Source: Sphingomonas sp. M1-B02
GTDB lineage: Bacteria; Pseudomonadota; Alphaproteobacteria; Sphingomonadales; Sphingomonadaceae
Length of the DNA stretch: 64,000 bases
NCBI RefSeq assembly: GCF_026167525.1
Contig: NZ_CP110679.1
Coordinates: 310,001-374,000 of the forward strand
Direction of reading: 5' to 3'
This document shows positions 35,497-44,620 of this stretch, in pieces (position 1 is the stretch's first letter; every line of letters begins with the position of its first letter). The position numbers and the translations under genes were made by a program. The notes under the pieces are model-generated. The model worked only from the letters and a program-made list of their open reading frames with translations. It did not search any database and had not been told where the DNA came from.

Positions 35497-36849
35497 ATGC
35501 AACTCAGCAGACGCGGACTGATCAAGAGCGGGGCCATCATCGCGGCGCCGACCATCGTGCCTTCCACCGTATTCGGGCAGAATGCGCCCTCGAACCGGAT
35601 CGTCGTGGGTGCGATCGGCGTCGGGCGTATCTCGCGCGGGCACGACATGAAGGAAGTGCACCGTCACGCCGACGCGCAGATCGTCGCGGTGTGCGATGTC
35701 GATACGGTGCGGCTCGGAGCGGGCAAGGAACTGGTCGACGCGCGCTACGCGGCGAGCACGGGCAAGCCTTATTCGGGCACGCGCATGTATCACGACTATC
35801 GCGAGTTGCTGGCCAACAAGGAGATCGACGCAGTCATTATCGCCACGCCCGATCACCAGCATGCGCCCCAGGCGGTGCATGCGGTGCGCGCCGGCAAGGC
35901 GGTCTATCTCCAGAAGCCCGCCGCGCTAACGATCGCCGAGGGGCGCGCGCTGGCGGATGCCGTGAAGGCGACCGGCCAGGTGCTGCAGATCGGATCGCAG
36001 CAGCGCGGGCAGGAGCCCTGGCCGCAATTCCACCGCGCCTGCGAATTGGTGCGCAACGGCCGGATCGGCACGCTCAAGCATGTCGAGGTGGGCCTACCCG
36101 GCGATCCCGCGGGCCCCGAGGCGCCGGCGATGCCGATCCCGCGCAATCTCGACTACGACGCCTGGCTCGGCACCACCCCCGAAGTCTATTATACCGAGAC
36201 GCGGGTGCATCCGCAGGATTCGTTCGAGGGGCGCCCGGGCTGGCTGCGGATGGAGCAGTTCGGCGCCGGCATGATCACCGGCTGGGGATCGCATCACATC
36301 GACACCGCCCATTGGGGCATGGGCATGGAGCATAGCGGCCCGGTCGAAGTGTGGGGCACCGCCGAATTCCCCAGGAGCGGATTGTGGGACGTCCATGGCG
36401 CGTTCGAGACGAATGCCCGCTATGCCAATGGCGTGACGATGAAGGTGTCCGGCGCGCTACCCAATGGCGTCAAATTCATCGGCGACAAGGGCTGGATCTT
36501 CGTGACCCGCAGCGGCTCGGTGACGCCCTCCGATCCGACCAGCGCCAAGGTCGATCCGCTTGTCGCGAGCGATCCGAAGATCTTGACCAGCGTGATCGGG
36601 CCGAACGAGGTCCAGCTGCTCAAGGTGCCCGAGCAGCATCGCAACTGGCTGGATGCGATCAAGACCGGTGCGCCGCTGAGTGCGCCGGCCGAAGTGGGGC
36701 ATCGCGCTTGCTCGACCTGCCTGGTCCACTGGATCGCGATGAAGACCGGACGGCGGCTGAAATGGGACCCGAAGGCCGAGCGCTTTATCGGCGACGACGC
36801 GGCGAATGCGATGCTCAGCCGACCACAGCGCGCGAAATATGCGATTTGA
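35497..36849 (+). CDS. Gfo/Idh/MocA oxidoreductase with Tat signal
   Basis: 450-residue exported oxidoreductase. The Tat signal is QLSRRGLIKSGAIIAAPTIV. The nucleotide fold starts VVGAIGVGRISRGHDM; the usual EKP motif is read as YLQKPAALTIAEG (Glu replaced by Gln, Lys kept); the C-terminal domain contains AGMITGWGSHHIDTAHWGMG with the catalytic His. The length and GWGSHHxDxAxWG pattern match the large exported subgroup frequent in Planctomycetes, Bacteroidetes and sphingomonads, some of whose members act in oxidative glycoside cleavage. The start is 12 bases after the previous stop, so the row is likely an operon. Substrate unknown. Confidence 0.92.
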   Translation: MQLSRRGLIKSGAIIAAPTIVPSTVFGQNAPSNRIVVGAIGVGRISRGHDMKEVHRHADAQIVAVCDVDTVRLGAGKELVDARYAASTGKPYSGTRMYHDYRELLANKEIDAVIIATPDHQHAPQAVHAVRAGKAVYLQKPAALTIAEGRALADAVKATGQVLQIGSQQRGQEPWPQFHRACELVRNGRIGTLKHVEVGLPGDPAGPEAPAMPIPRNLDYDAWLGTTPEVYYTETRVHPQDSFEGRPGWLRMEQFGAGMITGWGSHHIDTAHWGMGMEHSGPVEVWGTAEFPRSGLWDVHGAFETNARYANGVTMKVSGALPNGVKFIGDKGWIFVTRSGSVTPSDPTSAKVDPLVASDPKILTSVIGPNEVQLLKVPEQHRNWLDAIKTGAPLSAPAEVGHRACSTCLVHWIAMKTGRRLKWDPKAERFIGDDAANAMLSRPQRAKYAI

Positions 36850-36907
36850 TGCGGTCGCGGGTCGCGCCTAGAGCGGCTCGCGACTGTTCGCATCGGGAAT
36901 GCCTGCC

Positions 36908-37930
36908 ATGATCCGCACCGGCGTTATCGGCTACGGCCTGGGCGGCATGGCGTTCCACGCGCCGCTGATCGAGGCAGTGCCCGAGCTCGAGCTTGCCGCC
37001 ATCGCTACGTCGCGAGCCGATGCGGTGCGCGAACGCTATCCCGCCGCGCAGGTGACCGACGCTGCCGCGCTGATCGCCGATCCGAACATCCGCCTGGTCG
37101 CGATCTCGACGCCGAACGACAGTCACTTCCCGCTGGCGAAGGCGGCGCTGGAGGCAGGCAAGCATGTCGTGATCGACAAGCCTTTCACCAACAGCGTCGC
37201 CGAGGGGGAGGCGCTCGCAGCGCTGGCCGACGCGCGCGGGCTCATCCTGGCCGCCTTTCACAATCGCCGCTGGGACGGCGATTTCCTGACGGTGCGCAAG
37301 CTGATCGCGAGCGATCGGATCGGCGAGGTGACGCTCGCCGAGCTGCGCTGGGATCGCTATCGGCCCGAAGTGACGACGGCCTGGCGCGACACGCCCGGGG
37401 TGGGGGCGGGGATGCTCGCCGATCTTGGCCCGCATCTGATCGATCAGGCGCTCGTGCTGTTCGGCGCGCCCGAGGCGGTGAGTGCCGATATCGCCGTCCA
37501 GCGCGCGGGCGCTCGCACCGACGACTATTTCGAGCTGACCTTGCACTATGGCGTCCGCCGCGTGCTCCTTTCCGCCAGCCGCTTGATCGCCAGCCCGCGC
37601 CCGCGCTTCGCGCTGCACGGGCGGCTCGGCGGCTTCGTCAAATATGGGCTCGATCCGCAGGAGCCGATGATGAAGGCCGGGGGGAGTGCGAACGATCCGG
37701 GGTTTGGGGTAGAGGACCCGGCAAACCACGGCACGCTCGTGCTGGCCGATGGCACGCGCGAGACCGTGATGAGCGAGCGCGGCGACTATCGGCTTTTCTA
37801 TTCGGGCATGGCGCAAGCGATTACGGAAGGCGGCGCTCCGCCGGTTTCGGCAGGCGACGCGATCCTGGGCCTCCGGCTGATGGAATTGGCGCGGCGCAGC
37901 TCCGACGAAGGGCGGCGGATCGCGCTTTAG
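36908..37930 (+). CDS. Gfo/Idh/MocA oxidoreductase, cytosolic
   Basis: 340-residue NAD(P)-dependent oxidoreductase without signal peptide, resembling scyllo-inositol or myo-inositol dehydrogenases of the IolW/YdgJ group. It begins IRTGVIGYGLGGMAFHAPLI, carries VVIDKPFTNSVAEGEAL (catalytic Lys) and LADLGPHLIDQALVLFG (Asp and His of the active site). ATG 36908 is chosen for spacing from GGGA; ATG 36899 adds three residues. It would process sugar derivatives after import, complementing the two exported paralogues upstream. The stop overlaps the convergent nadE stop by 4 bases. Confidence 0.9.
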   Translation: MIRTGVIGYGLGGMAFHAPLIEAVPELELAAIATSRADAVRERYPAAQVTDAAALIADPNIRLVAISTPNDSHFPLAKAALEAGKHVVIDKPFTNSVAEGEALAALADARGLILAAFHNRRWDGDFLTVRKLIASDRIGEVTLAELRWDRYRPEVTTAWRDTPGVGAGMLADLGPHLIDQALVLFGAPEAVSADIAVQRAGARTDDYFELTLHYGVRRVLLSASRLIASPRPRFALHGRLGGFVKYGLDPQEPMMKAGGSANDPGFGVEDPANHGTLVLADGTRETVMSERGDYRLFYSGMAQAITEGGAPPVSAGDAILGLRLMELARRSSDEGRRIAL

Positions 37931-39972
37931 GGCAAGGCCGCGCGCAGTTCCTCGAGCCATACCGTCGCCACGCTGTCCGACGGCGCGCGCCAATCGCCCC
38001 GCGGGCTGAGCGCTCCGCCCGCCGAGACCTTGGGTCCATTGGGCATCGCCGAGCGCTTGAACTGGCTGGTTTGGAAGAAGCGGAACAGGAATTCCTCAAG
38101 CCACTTCGCGATCGTCGGCAGGTCATATGCGTTGCGGCCGTCCACCGGAAAGTCGATCGGCCACAGCCCGGACTCGCGATCGTGCCAGGCATGCCAGGCC
38201 AGGAAGGCGACCTTGGAAGGGCGCAGGCCGTGGCGAACGATGTAATGGAGGAAGAAGTCGTGGAGCTCGTACGGGCCGATCCGGTCCTGCGTGCTCTGGA
38301 TATTGCCCTCGGCATCCGGGGGCACCAGTTCGGGTGAAATCTCGGTGTTCAGAATCTTCTCGACGGCGGCGGCCGCATCGCCGAGCTGGCCGCCATCCAA
38401 GGTCCAGCGGATAAGATACTGAATCAGCGTCTTGGGAACGCCCGCATTGACGCCGTAATGGCTCATCTGGTCGCCCACGCCATAGGTGCACCAGCCGAGC
38501 GCCAGTTCCGACAGATCGCCGGTGCCGACGACGAAGCCGTGGCGCTGGTTGGCGAGGCGGAAGAGATAGTCGGTGCGCAGGCCGGCCTGGACGTTCTCGA
38601 ACGTGACGTCGTGCACCGGCTCGCCCTTGGCGAAGGGATGACCGAGATCGGCGAGCATCTGGCGTGCGCTCGGCCGGATATCGATCTCCTCGGCGCTGAT
38701 CTCCAAACCGCGCATCAGGTCCCAGGCATTCGCCTTCGTCTCCTCGCCCGTGGCGAAACCCGGCATCGTGAAACCTAGAATGTCACTGCGCGGGCGGCCG
38801 AGCCGGTCCATCGCCTTGCACGCGACGATCAGCGCGTGAGTGGAATCGAGCCCGCCGGAAATGCCGAGAACGAGATGCTTGGCGCCGGTCGATTCGAGCC
38901 GCTTGCGCAGCCCTTCCACCTGGATGTTGAACGCCTCGTAGCAGTCTGCCTCGAGCTTCTCGGGCGTGTTGGGGACGAAGGGGAAGCGGCGCAGCGGGCG
39001 CATAAGCCCGCGATCGGCCATGTCGGGCTGGTGCGCGAAGGCGATACGGCGGAAGCGCGTCTCGGGGTGGTTCGCGTAGCGCGTGCTGTCGTTAAAGGTC
39101 CCGTTGCGGATCCGCTCGAGCCGCAGCCGTTCGAGGTCGATATCGGCGCACACCACTTCGGTGGTAAGCTCGAACCGTTCCGAGCGGGCGAGCAGTTCGC
39201 CATATTCGTAGATCAGCCCTTCGCCATCCCAGGCGAGATCGGTGGTACTCTCGCCCGGGCCGGACGCCGAATAAAGGTAGGCCGAGAGCGTGCGGGCGGA
39301 TTGCGAGGCGCAGAGCAGTTCGCGCTCGCGGCCCTTGCCGATGACGATGTTCGATGCCGAAAGGTTGCAGAGCACCAGCGCGCCGGCGAGCGCGCCATCG
39401 GTGGAGGGCGGGGTGGGCGCCCAATAATCCTCGCAAATCTCGACGTGAAAGACGAAATCCTCGAGATCCGACGCGGCGAAGATCAAATCGGGGCCGAAGG
39501 GCACGCTTTGGCCGGCGAGATCAATGCTGAGCCCGTTCAGGCCCATGCCCGAGGCGAACCAGCGCTTCTCATAATATTCGCGATAGTTGGGCAGGAACTG
39601 CTTGGGCACGACGCCGAGGATGCGCCCGCGGGCAATGACGACCGCGCAATTGTAGAGCCGCCCGTTGCGGCGCAGCGCCGCGCCGACAAGCAGCACCGGG
39701 CTTAGCGTCTCGCTGGCCGCGAGGATCGCGGCGATCCCCGCCTCGGTCGCGTCGAGGATCGCGTCCTGGAGGTGCAGGTCGTCGATCGAATAGGTCGTGA
39801 CGTTGAGCTCGGGGAAAACGAGAATGTCCGCGCCCTCGGCATGGCCCTGCTTCGCAAGATCGATCGTCGAGCGGGCATTTGCGCCGGGATCGCCGACGAC
39901 GACGTGCGGCGTGCAGACGCCCGCACGGATCATCCCCTGGCGGTGGAGCGAGAAAAAGGGATGCTGGGCCAT
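37927..39972 (-). CDS. nadE: Glutamine-dependent NAD+ synthetase
   Basis: 681-residue cytosolic enzyme making NAD from nicotinic acid adenine dinucleotide, ATP and glutamine. The N-terminal nitrilase-type glutaminase has the Glu-Lys-Cys triad in FPELNVTTYS, PKQFLPNYREYYEKRWF and EICEDYWAP; the C-terminal synthetase has the P-loop LGISGGLDSTHALI (around 363-376) and GTGDLSELALGWCTYG. Length and order match the long, glutamine-using form. The start MAQHPFFSLHRQG agrees with relatives. A core gene convergent with the oxidoreductase row. Confidence 0.97.
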   Translation of the reverse strand: MAQHPFFSLHRQGMIRAGVCTPHVVVGDPGANARSTIDLAKQGHAEGADILVFPELNVTTYSIDDLHLQDAILDATEAGIAAILAASETLSPVLLVGAALRRNGRLYNCAVVIARGRILGVVPKQFLPNYREYYEKRWFASGMGLNGLSIDLAGQSVPFGPDLIFAASDLEDFVFHVEICEDYWAPTPPSTDGALAGALVLCNLSASNIVIGKGRERELLCASQSARTLSAYLYSASGPGESTTDLAWDGEGLIYEYGELLARSERFELTTEVVCADIDLERLRLERIRNGTFNDSTRYANHPETRFRRIAFAHQPDMADRGLMRPLRRFPFVPNTPEKLEADCYEAFNIQVEGLRKRLESTGAKHLVLGISGGLDSTHALIVACKAMDRLGRPRSDILGFTMPGFATGEETKANAWDLMRGLEISAEEIDIRPSARQMLADLGHPFAKGEPVHDVTFENVQAGLRTDYLFRLANQRHGFVVGTGDLSELALGWCTYGVGDQMSHYGVNAGVPKTLIQYLIRWTLDGGQLGDAAAAVEKILNTEISPELVPPDAEGNIQSTQDRIGPYELHDFFLHYIVRHGLRPSKVAFLAWHAWHDRESGLWPIDFPVDGRNAYDLPTIAKWLEEFLFRFFQTSQFKRSAMPNGPKVSAGGALSPRGDWRAPSDSVATVWLEELRAALP

Positions 39973-40027
39973 AAGCGCGTCCTAGTCGCGCGCGCGATGG
40001 GCTGCAAATCTTGCGGGTGGTAAGCGC

Positions 40028-40729
40028 TCAGACCTTTGCGGAGTAGATCATCCGACCGGGCCCGAGCCGCTCGAACACCTTCGCCAATTCCTGCTCGCCG
40101 ACCGCGAAACAGCCCTGGCTTCGGCCGAGCTTGCCATGCTTGGCGATCATGTCGCTGTTCGCATACCACGATGAGTGGACTACGATCGCGCGGTCATAGG
40201 CGTTGTTGTTGGTCGGATCGAGCCCGCGCAGACGCTGCGAATGGCCATGCTTGCCAACATAATATTCATCGGTGAGGAAGGCGCCTTCGCAGGTCGCTTC
40301 CGAATTCACTTCGTTCGAGAAGCGATGCAGCAGCCCGGTATGCTCGGGATCGGAGCCGATTCCATGCGCGACCAGGAAGCTCTCGACGGTGCCCGAGCCA
40401 AGATGCACCAGGTGGAAACGCGGCCGATAGGAAGGCGCTGCGAAATCGGCGATGGCGATGCGATCATGCGACGGCACGCGCATCGAGTGGCGATCGAGCG
40501 CCGCGACGGCGCGCTTAACCAGTTCGGGGCGAATGCCGGTCGGCAGCTTTTTCGCGGCGACCGCAGGCGCGCTGGGGATCGGGGCAGCGCTGGGCACCGC
40601 CAAAGGCGGGGCGGATGCGACATGCGTCGTCCGCGAAACGCAGGCAGTGACCGCTGCGCCGCTGGCGATGACGAATGCCGATTTGATCAGCGCACGGCGC
40701 GTCGTCGCCGGATCGATGTTCTGAGTCAC
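40028..40729 (-). CDS. Murein L,D-transpeptidase catalytic-domain protein (YkuD_2 type)
   Basis: 233-residue exported protein. A Tat/lipoprotein-like N-terminus (TTRRALIKSAFVIASGAAVT followed by AC) suggests export and perhaps lipidation. The catalytic region reads VVHSSWYANSDMI and GRSQGCFAVGEQEL, the SxGC motif of the YkuD_2 family, in which SQGC replaces the SHGC of classical L,D-transpeptidases. A proline/alanine linker (about 38-60) precedes the domain. The gene is divergent from another L,D-transpeptidase gene at 40985 across about 255 bases without other genes. Likely role: peptidoglycan remodelling; activity is not demonstrable from sequence. Confidence 0.9.
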   Translation of the reverse strand: MTQNIDPATTRRALIKSAFVIASGAAVTACVSRTTHVASAPPLAVPSAAPIPSAPAVAAKKLPTGIRPELVKRAVAALDRHSMRVPSHDRIAIADFAAPSYRPRFHLVHLGSGTVESFLVAHGIGSDPEHTGLLHRFSNEVNSEATCEGAFLTDEYYVGKHGHSQRLRGLDPTNNNAYDRAIVVHSSWYANSDMIAKHGKLGRSQGCFAVGEQELAKVFERLGPGRMIYSAKV

Positions 40730-40984
40730 GCTTTGCCTTTACCCGCCAAGTTTGCCCCAAGTCCTTCTACCAGACCCTCGTCTCTATATGGGTTTAACAA
40801 CTGCCTCGTGCCGCGCGATTCGCCGTGCTTCGAGCCCGGTTCGCCGATCTATCGCCGTTCCAATTCGAAACGATCGGCTTTGCAGGGAACCTAATCCGAT
40901 TCGCCCAAGCCCTTAATTTCGGGTAACTACGCTACGGGTTCGAACGGTGTCGCGGGCGAGCCGCCCGGGGAGTTTTTGACGAAG

Positions 40985-41698
40985 ATGCGGTTTCCAACGT
41001 GCAGGTCGCTGCTCGCCTTGGTGGCATTATGCGCCACAAGTCCGGCCGCCGCGCAAACGATCGCGTCGACTGTGACGGAACCGATCGCGCTCAAGGCGGG
41101 CCAGTTCGTCTGGTTCGAGCAACCCGAATTGATCGAGGCGAGCACGAGCGGGGGCGCGGTGACGATCGTCATCAGCCTCGGCGCGCAGCTGGCGAGAATC
41201 TTCCGCGGTGAAAGATTGGTGGGGGTGAGTACGGTTTCCACCGGATCGCGCGGCCGGGAGACGCCCACGGGCGAGTTCACCATCCTGCAGAAGAAGGTGT
41301 TCCACCGCTCCAACCTCTACAGCAATGCGCCGATGCCCTATATGCAGCGGCTCACCTGGGACGGGATCGCGCTCCATGCCGGACATTTGCCCGGGTATCC
41401 CGCCTCGCACGGCTGCATCCGCTTCCCGAAGGCATTTGCGCGGACATTGTACGATCTGACCGAGATGGGCGGCTCGGTGTCTGTGGTGGACGCGTTCAGC
41501 GACGATCTCGGGCCGATTGCGCCGCCGGCCCCCCTGTTGATGGCGGAAGTCCGCAACCTGGGCGGGGGCGCCTATGACGTGCTGACAATGCGCGGCGATC
41601 CGCCCGAGGATCTGCTGCGGGCACGGCCCTCGTCCTGGGTGCTGGGCCCCGCGGAGGAAATCGTCCAGCCGCTGCCCGGGCGGCGAGGGTCGCGCTGA
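40985..41698 (+). CDS. L,D-transpeptidase (YkuD) family protein
   Basis: 237-residue exported YkuD-type enzyme. Signal peptide MRFPTCRSLLALVALCATSP-AAAQ. The catalytic domain shows VGVSTVSTGSRGRETPTGEF, ALHAGHLPGYPASHGCIRFP (HxH...SHGC, catalytic Cys) and a short C-terminal extension. ATG 40985 is chosen because the signal begins there; a TTG at 40976 sits too close to GGGGAG. It is much shorter than the YcbB-type enzyme at 31282-32760 and lacks a peptidoglycan-binding repeat. The ErfK/YbiS-like group to which it belongs anchors lipoproteins or cross-links the wall. Confidence 0.93.
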   Translation: MRFPTCRSLLALVALCATSPAAAQTIASTVTEPIALKAGQFVWFEQPELIEASTSGGAVTIVISLGAQLARIFRGERLVGVSTVSTGSRGRETPTGEFTILQKKVFHRSNLYSNAPMPYMQRLTWDGIALHAGHLPGYPASHGCIRFPKAFARTLYDLTEMGGSVSVVDAFSDDLGPIAPPAPLLMAEVRNLGGGAYDVLTMRGDPPEDLLRARPSSWVLGPAEEIVQPLPGRRGSR

Positions 41699-41796
41699 CA
41701 TCCGGCTGACGGCGCGATCGATGGCGCCTTGGAAGTGCGATGCAACCACGGCATGGGCGACTCGTTCAGTGCGAGAGCTTTTCCAAGAGGACCATC

Positions 41797-42039
41797 ATGA
41801 GCAAATCACCCCCGGTACCCACGCAGAACCAGTCGCCTTATCCGATCCAGGAGCCGCCGCACGATCAGCCGCCCAAGGACAATGAGACCGTGGCGGCGAT
41901 GAAGCAGATCGCGGCGCAGAAGAAGCGCTGGGCGCCTTCGTCGACGGAGATCGGCATCGGCGCAGCGGTTGGCGTGGGCTCGGCGGCAGTCGTCGCGGCC
42001 TTGCTCTACTGGCGCGGCAACCGGCGCGACGGCCAGTAA
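41797..42039 (+). CDS. Small membrane protein of unknown function
   Basis: 80-residue protein. The first half is Pro/Gln-rich and polar (PTQNQSPYPIQEPPHDQPPK); then a short charged helix (AAMKQIAAQKKRW); then one C-terminal membrane segment (about 49-70, GIGAAVGVGSAAVVAALLYW) ending RGNRRDGQ, so a tail-anchored topology is likely. Start 41797 follows AAGAGGACC; the open frame extends 19 codons upstream without support. A strong terminator follows. No family recognised. Confidence 0.72.
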   Translation: MSKSPPVPTQNQSPYPIQEPPHDQPPKDNETVAAMKQIAAQKKRWAPSSTEIGIGAAVGVGSAAVVAALLYWRGNRRDGQ

Positions 42040-42062
42040 GACCGTTCTCCGATCGGACCGGC

Positions 42063-42101
42063 AAAACGCCATGTCTCGCTTGCGTGAGACATAGCGTTTT
42101 T
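42063..42101. terminator. Bidirectional Rho-independent terminator
   Basis: AAAACGC-c-ATGTCTC, an 8-base loop, GAGACAT-a-GCGTTTT, then T. A 14-bp stem with one internal C/A mismatch and A/T runs on both sides, set between the small membrane protein gene (plus) and the AI-2E-type transporter gene (minus). It can serve both. Confidence 0.9.
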
Positions 42102-42109
42102 CCTTGGCC

Positions 42110-43174
42110 TCAGCCCTTGCCGGCTACCTCGACATCCTTGCCGAGCAGGGTGCGCACATAGACACGCTGGACGAGCACATAGACCACCACGGTCAGCGGT
42201 GCGGCGAGCAGGACGCCGAGGAAGCCGAAGATCGTGCCGGCCGCGACCACGGCGAACAGCAACACCGCCGGTGGCACGTCGACCGCCTGTTTCTGGATCA
42301 TCGGCTGGAGGAAATTGCCCTGAAGCTGCTGGATCAGCAGGAACAGGCCCACCGTCCAAAGCGCGACGGCGGGCGAGACGGTGAAGGCAAGCAGGACGGC
42401 GGGCACCGCGGCGATGATCGGCCCGATCATCGGGATCACGTCGAGCAGGCCGGCAATCAGGCCGAGACCGCCGGCGGCGGGAACGCCCAGCAAGGCCAGC
42501 CCGGCCCAGGTGAGGATAGCCACGAGCGCCGAGGAGGCGGCCTGGCCGACCATCCAGCCCTGTAGCCCGCGACCCATATCTTCGAGCGACTTGTCCGCGG
42601 TTTCTTCGGCGCGCTTCGGCATCAGGTGGATCAAGCCGCGGCGATAGGCGCCCGGATCGCTGGCGATGAAGATCGCCCCCACCAGCACCAGCACGAAATC
42701 GGCCACCCCGCTGCTCGCGGCGAGAACATAGCCGCCCGCCTGCGACATCAGTTTCGAGACATCGCTGCTGCCCTGATTGAACAATTCGCGGGCGCTCTGG
42801 CCCACACCGACGCTCTGCAGCAAAGCATCGACCTGCGCGAGCGCGGGCGGGATGCTCTCGACGATCGTGTCGAACTCGCGCGCCATCTGCGCGCCGAACA
42901 AAGCGAACGCGCCGATGAAGAGCGCGAGCAACGCGACGATCGACAATGCGAGCGCTGGCCCGCGGGGCATGCGGGTGGCCTTGGAGACGCCGCGTGCCAT
43001 TGCGTCGAAGACCACTGCGAGCACCAGAGCGGCGAAGACGAGCATGAGGAAGCGCGTGAGTTCGAGGAACAACCACGCGACCCCGATGATCGCAATCACG
43101 GTAACGGTGGCCGTCGCGATTCGCGCCATTCCCAGCGCCGGCTTGGAGGCTTCGTCGTTGGTCGAGTCGGTCAT
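42110..43174 (-). CDS. AI-2E family transporter
   Basis: 354-residue inner-membrane protein with about eight membrane segments. Diagnostic elements are the N-terminal helix pair with FLMLVFAALVLAVVFDAMAR, the central DFVLVLVGAIFIASDP, the LDVIPMIGPIIAAVPAVLLA motif and the C-terminal LQGNFLQPMIQKQAVDVPPA and GFLGVLLAAPLTVVVYVLVQ. Start 43174 is chosen because GGGGA precedes it; an upstream extension lacks coding character. Members include AI-2 exporters and Na+/H+ antiporters, so the family name does not fix the substrate. It stands alone between other genes and shares the terminator at its 3' end. Confidence 0.92.
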   Translation of the reverse strand: MTDSTNDEASKPALGMARIATATVTVIAIIGVAWLFLELTRFLMLVFAALVLAVVFDAMARGVSKATRMPRGPALALSIVALLALFIGAFALFGAQMAREFDTIVESIPPALAQVDALLQSVGVGQSARELFNQGSSDVSKLMSQAGGYVLAASSGVADFVLVLVGAIFIASDPGAYRRGLIHLMPKRAEETADKSLEDMGRGLQGWMVGQAASSALVAILTWAGLALLGVPAAGGLGLIAGLLDVIPMIGPIIAAVPAVLLAFTVSPAVALWTVGLFLLIQQLQGNFLQPMIQKQAVDVPPAVLLFAVVAAGTIFGFLGVLLAAPLTVVVYVLVQRVYVRTLLGKDVEVAGKG

Positions 43175-43344
43175 GTTTCCCCCGAAGTGCGCAGGAACGC
43201 GCATGTTATTGCTTTGTAGATCGTGACGCCGCGAACCGCGAGCATCGCGCCGATGGGGGCTCAAACCTATCGACGCAGGGAAATATCCGATATCGATCGC
43301 AGCCGATCGAAAAGCGCTGTCTGGCCTCAACGGGAGAAGTATCC

Positions 43345-43632
43345 ATGAAAACCATGTTCATCATCGCTGCCGCACTCGGCAGCCTGGCGCTCGCCGGCTG
43401 CAACCAGAGCCCGTCGGAGAATCTCGCCGATCGGGTCGAGGATGCCGCCGACAACCGCGCGGATGCGATGGAGAACCAGGCCGAGGCGCTGATCGAGCGT
43501 GCCGAGCAGGTTCGCGAGACCGGCGAGCAGCGGGCCGACGCGATCGAGGCGGCCGACCGCAACGTCGCCGCGACGATGACCGAGGAACGGCGTGACGCCG
43601 TGGTAGCGAACGAAGCGCCGGCGGTGCGCTGA
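43345..43632 (+). CDS. Small helical lipoprotein
   Basis: 95-residue predicted lipoprotein. MKTMFIIAAALGSLALAGCN gives signal and lipobox (LAGC, Cys 19). The mature part (about 25-80) is one long charged helix rich in Ala, Glu, Arg and Asp with heptad-like spacing (NLADRVEDAADNRADAMENQ, then AEALIERAEQVRETGEQRAD), so it could form a coiled coil like Lpp-type spacers. CGGGAGAAG precedes the ATG. No domain recognised; it is common in sphingomonads as a stand-alone gene. Confidence 0.82.
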   Translation: MKTMFIIAAALGSLALAGCNQSPSENLADRVEDAADNRADAMENQAEALIERAEQVRETGEQRADAIEAADRNVAATMTEERRDAVVANEAPAVR

Positions 43633-43654
43633 AGCAGCAGTAGCGCGTCGGGCC

Positions 43655-44533
43655 TCAGCCCGGGCGCCACTCGCTGAGCGTCTTGCCCTCGGCACCCTCG
43701 AACGCGACGCGATCGAGCTTGGTCGCCACCACGCAGACCGGGCGCTGGTCCGGACCTGCCGCGCGGCAGCGGATCGCGCGACCGTCGGGGTAGGAGGCAA
43801 TGCGCCCTTCCAAAATCAAGCGATACCCGTCGGCGGGGGGCGCCAGCGGCGCATCGTCCTCGGGCCGGATCGTGAAGGTATAGGCTCGGCCGTTGCGCCG
43901 GCCGATGCGCGAACTTCCCGCTTCGAAGATCGCGGCTAGACCCAGGGTCTGCGGGGCGGCGGCGGTGTTGGCAGTCTGCAGCGGATCGCCGCGCACATTC
44001 GGGCAACCATCGGACGCGAGCCAGGGGCGCGGCATCCAGAATCCTTCGACCGCCTCCCAATCGGGGGCGTCGCCGCTGCCCGCGATCAGCGCGGAGCCCG
44101 CCCAGTCGCCAGGGGTCATCCGCAACTCGATCGACTTGTTGTCGCGACCCCAGGACCAGCCTGCGAGCCCCGACGCGCCCCCGACCGCCGGTGCATCAGG
44201 GGAGACAGCAGGGGCCGGGGCCGGGCCGGAACAGCCGAATGCGATCTTGATCGAGAAGGTGCGCCCCACCAGCGGATCGGTCCCCTCGCTCGTCTCGCCG
44301 CCCGCATAAGCCGAGGCCGCACGGCTGGCCGCTCCGACCAGATCGCCGCGCGAAAGCACAGGATCTGGAGCGGGAAGCTTGCGCGGCGGGGGCGGCGGCG
44401 CTTCGGTCTGGACATTGGCCTTAGGCTCGGGCGGCTGCTCGCCGCACCCTGCCAGGACAAGCGCGAGGAAGGAGGGGGCGACCAGCCTGCGGGCCAGGCG
44501 AAACTGCGACGGATTCGGCTCCAACGAAATCAT
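43655..44533 (-). CDS. Proline-rich lipoprotein of unknown function
   Basis: 292-residue predicted lipoprotein. The lipobox LAGC (Cys about residue 30) ends a signal region with an N-terminal extension; an internal start cannot be excluded. A Pro-rich linker (EAPPPPPRKLPAPDP) separates the anchor from a globular part containing TFSIKIAFGCSGPAPAPAVS, LAGWSWGRDNKSIELRMTPG and a Trp-rich centre. Cys pairs (ASDGCPN, IRCRAAG, VCVVATK) suggest periplasmic disulfides. I recognise no family. It is convergent with the small lipoprotein gene and divergent from the SLC13-type carrier. Confidence 0.75.
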   Translation of the reverse strand: MISLEPNPSQFRLARRLVAPSFLALVLAGCGEQPPEPKANVQTEAPPPPPRKLPAPDPVLSRGDLVGAASRAASAYAGGETSEGTDPLVGRTFSIKIAFGCSGPAPAPAVSPDAPAVGGASGLAGWSWGRDNKSIELRMTPGDWAGSALIAGSGDAPDWEAVEGFWMPRPWLASDGCPNVRGDPLQTANTAAAPQTLGLAAIFEAGSSRIGRRNGRAYTFTIRPEDDAPLAPPADGYRLILEGRIASYPDGRAIRCRAAGPDQRPVCVVATKLDRVAFEGAEGKTLSEWRPG

Positions 44534-44620
44534 TAGAAGAGGTTAGCAGGTCCCGCTGAAAATGGGAGAGGGCGCCGCTTGATACTTGACGAAAGCGCCG
44601 GGCGAGGGTCTGCAGGTCGA

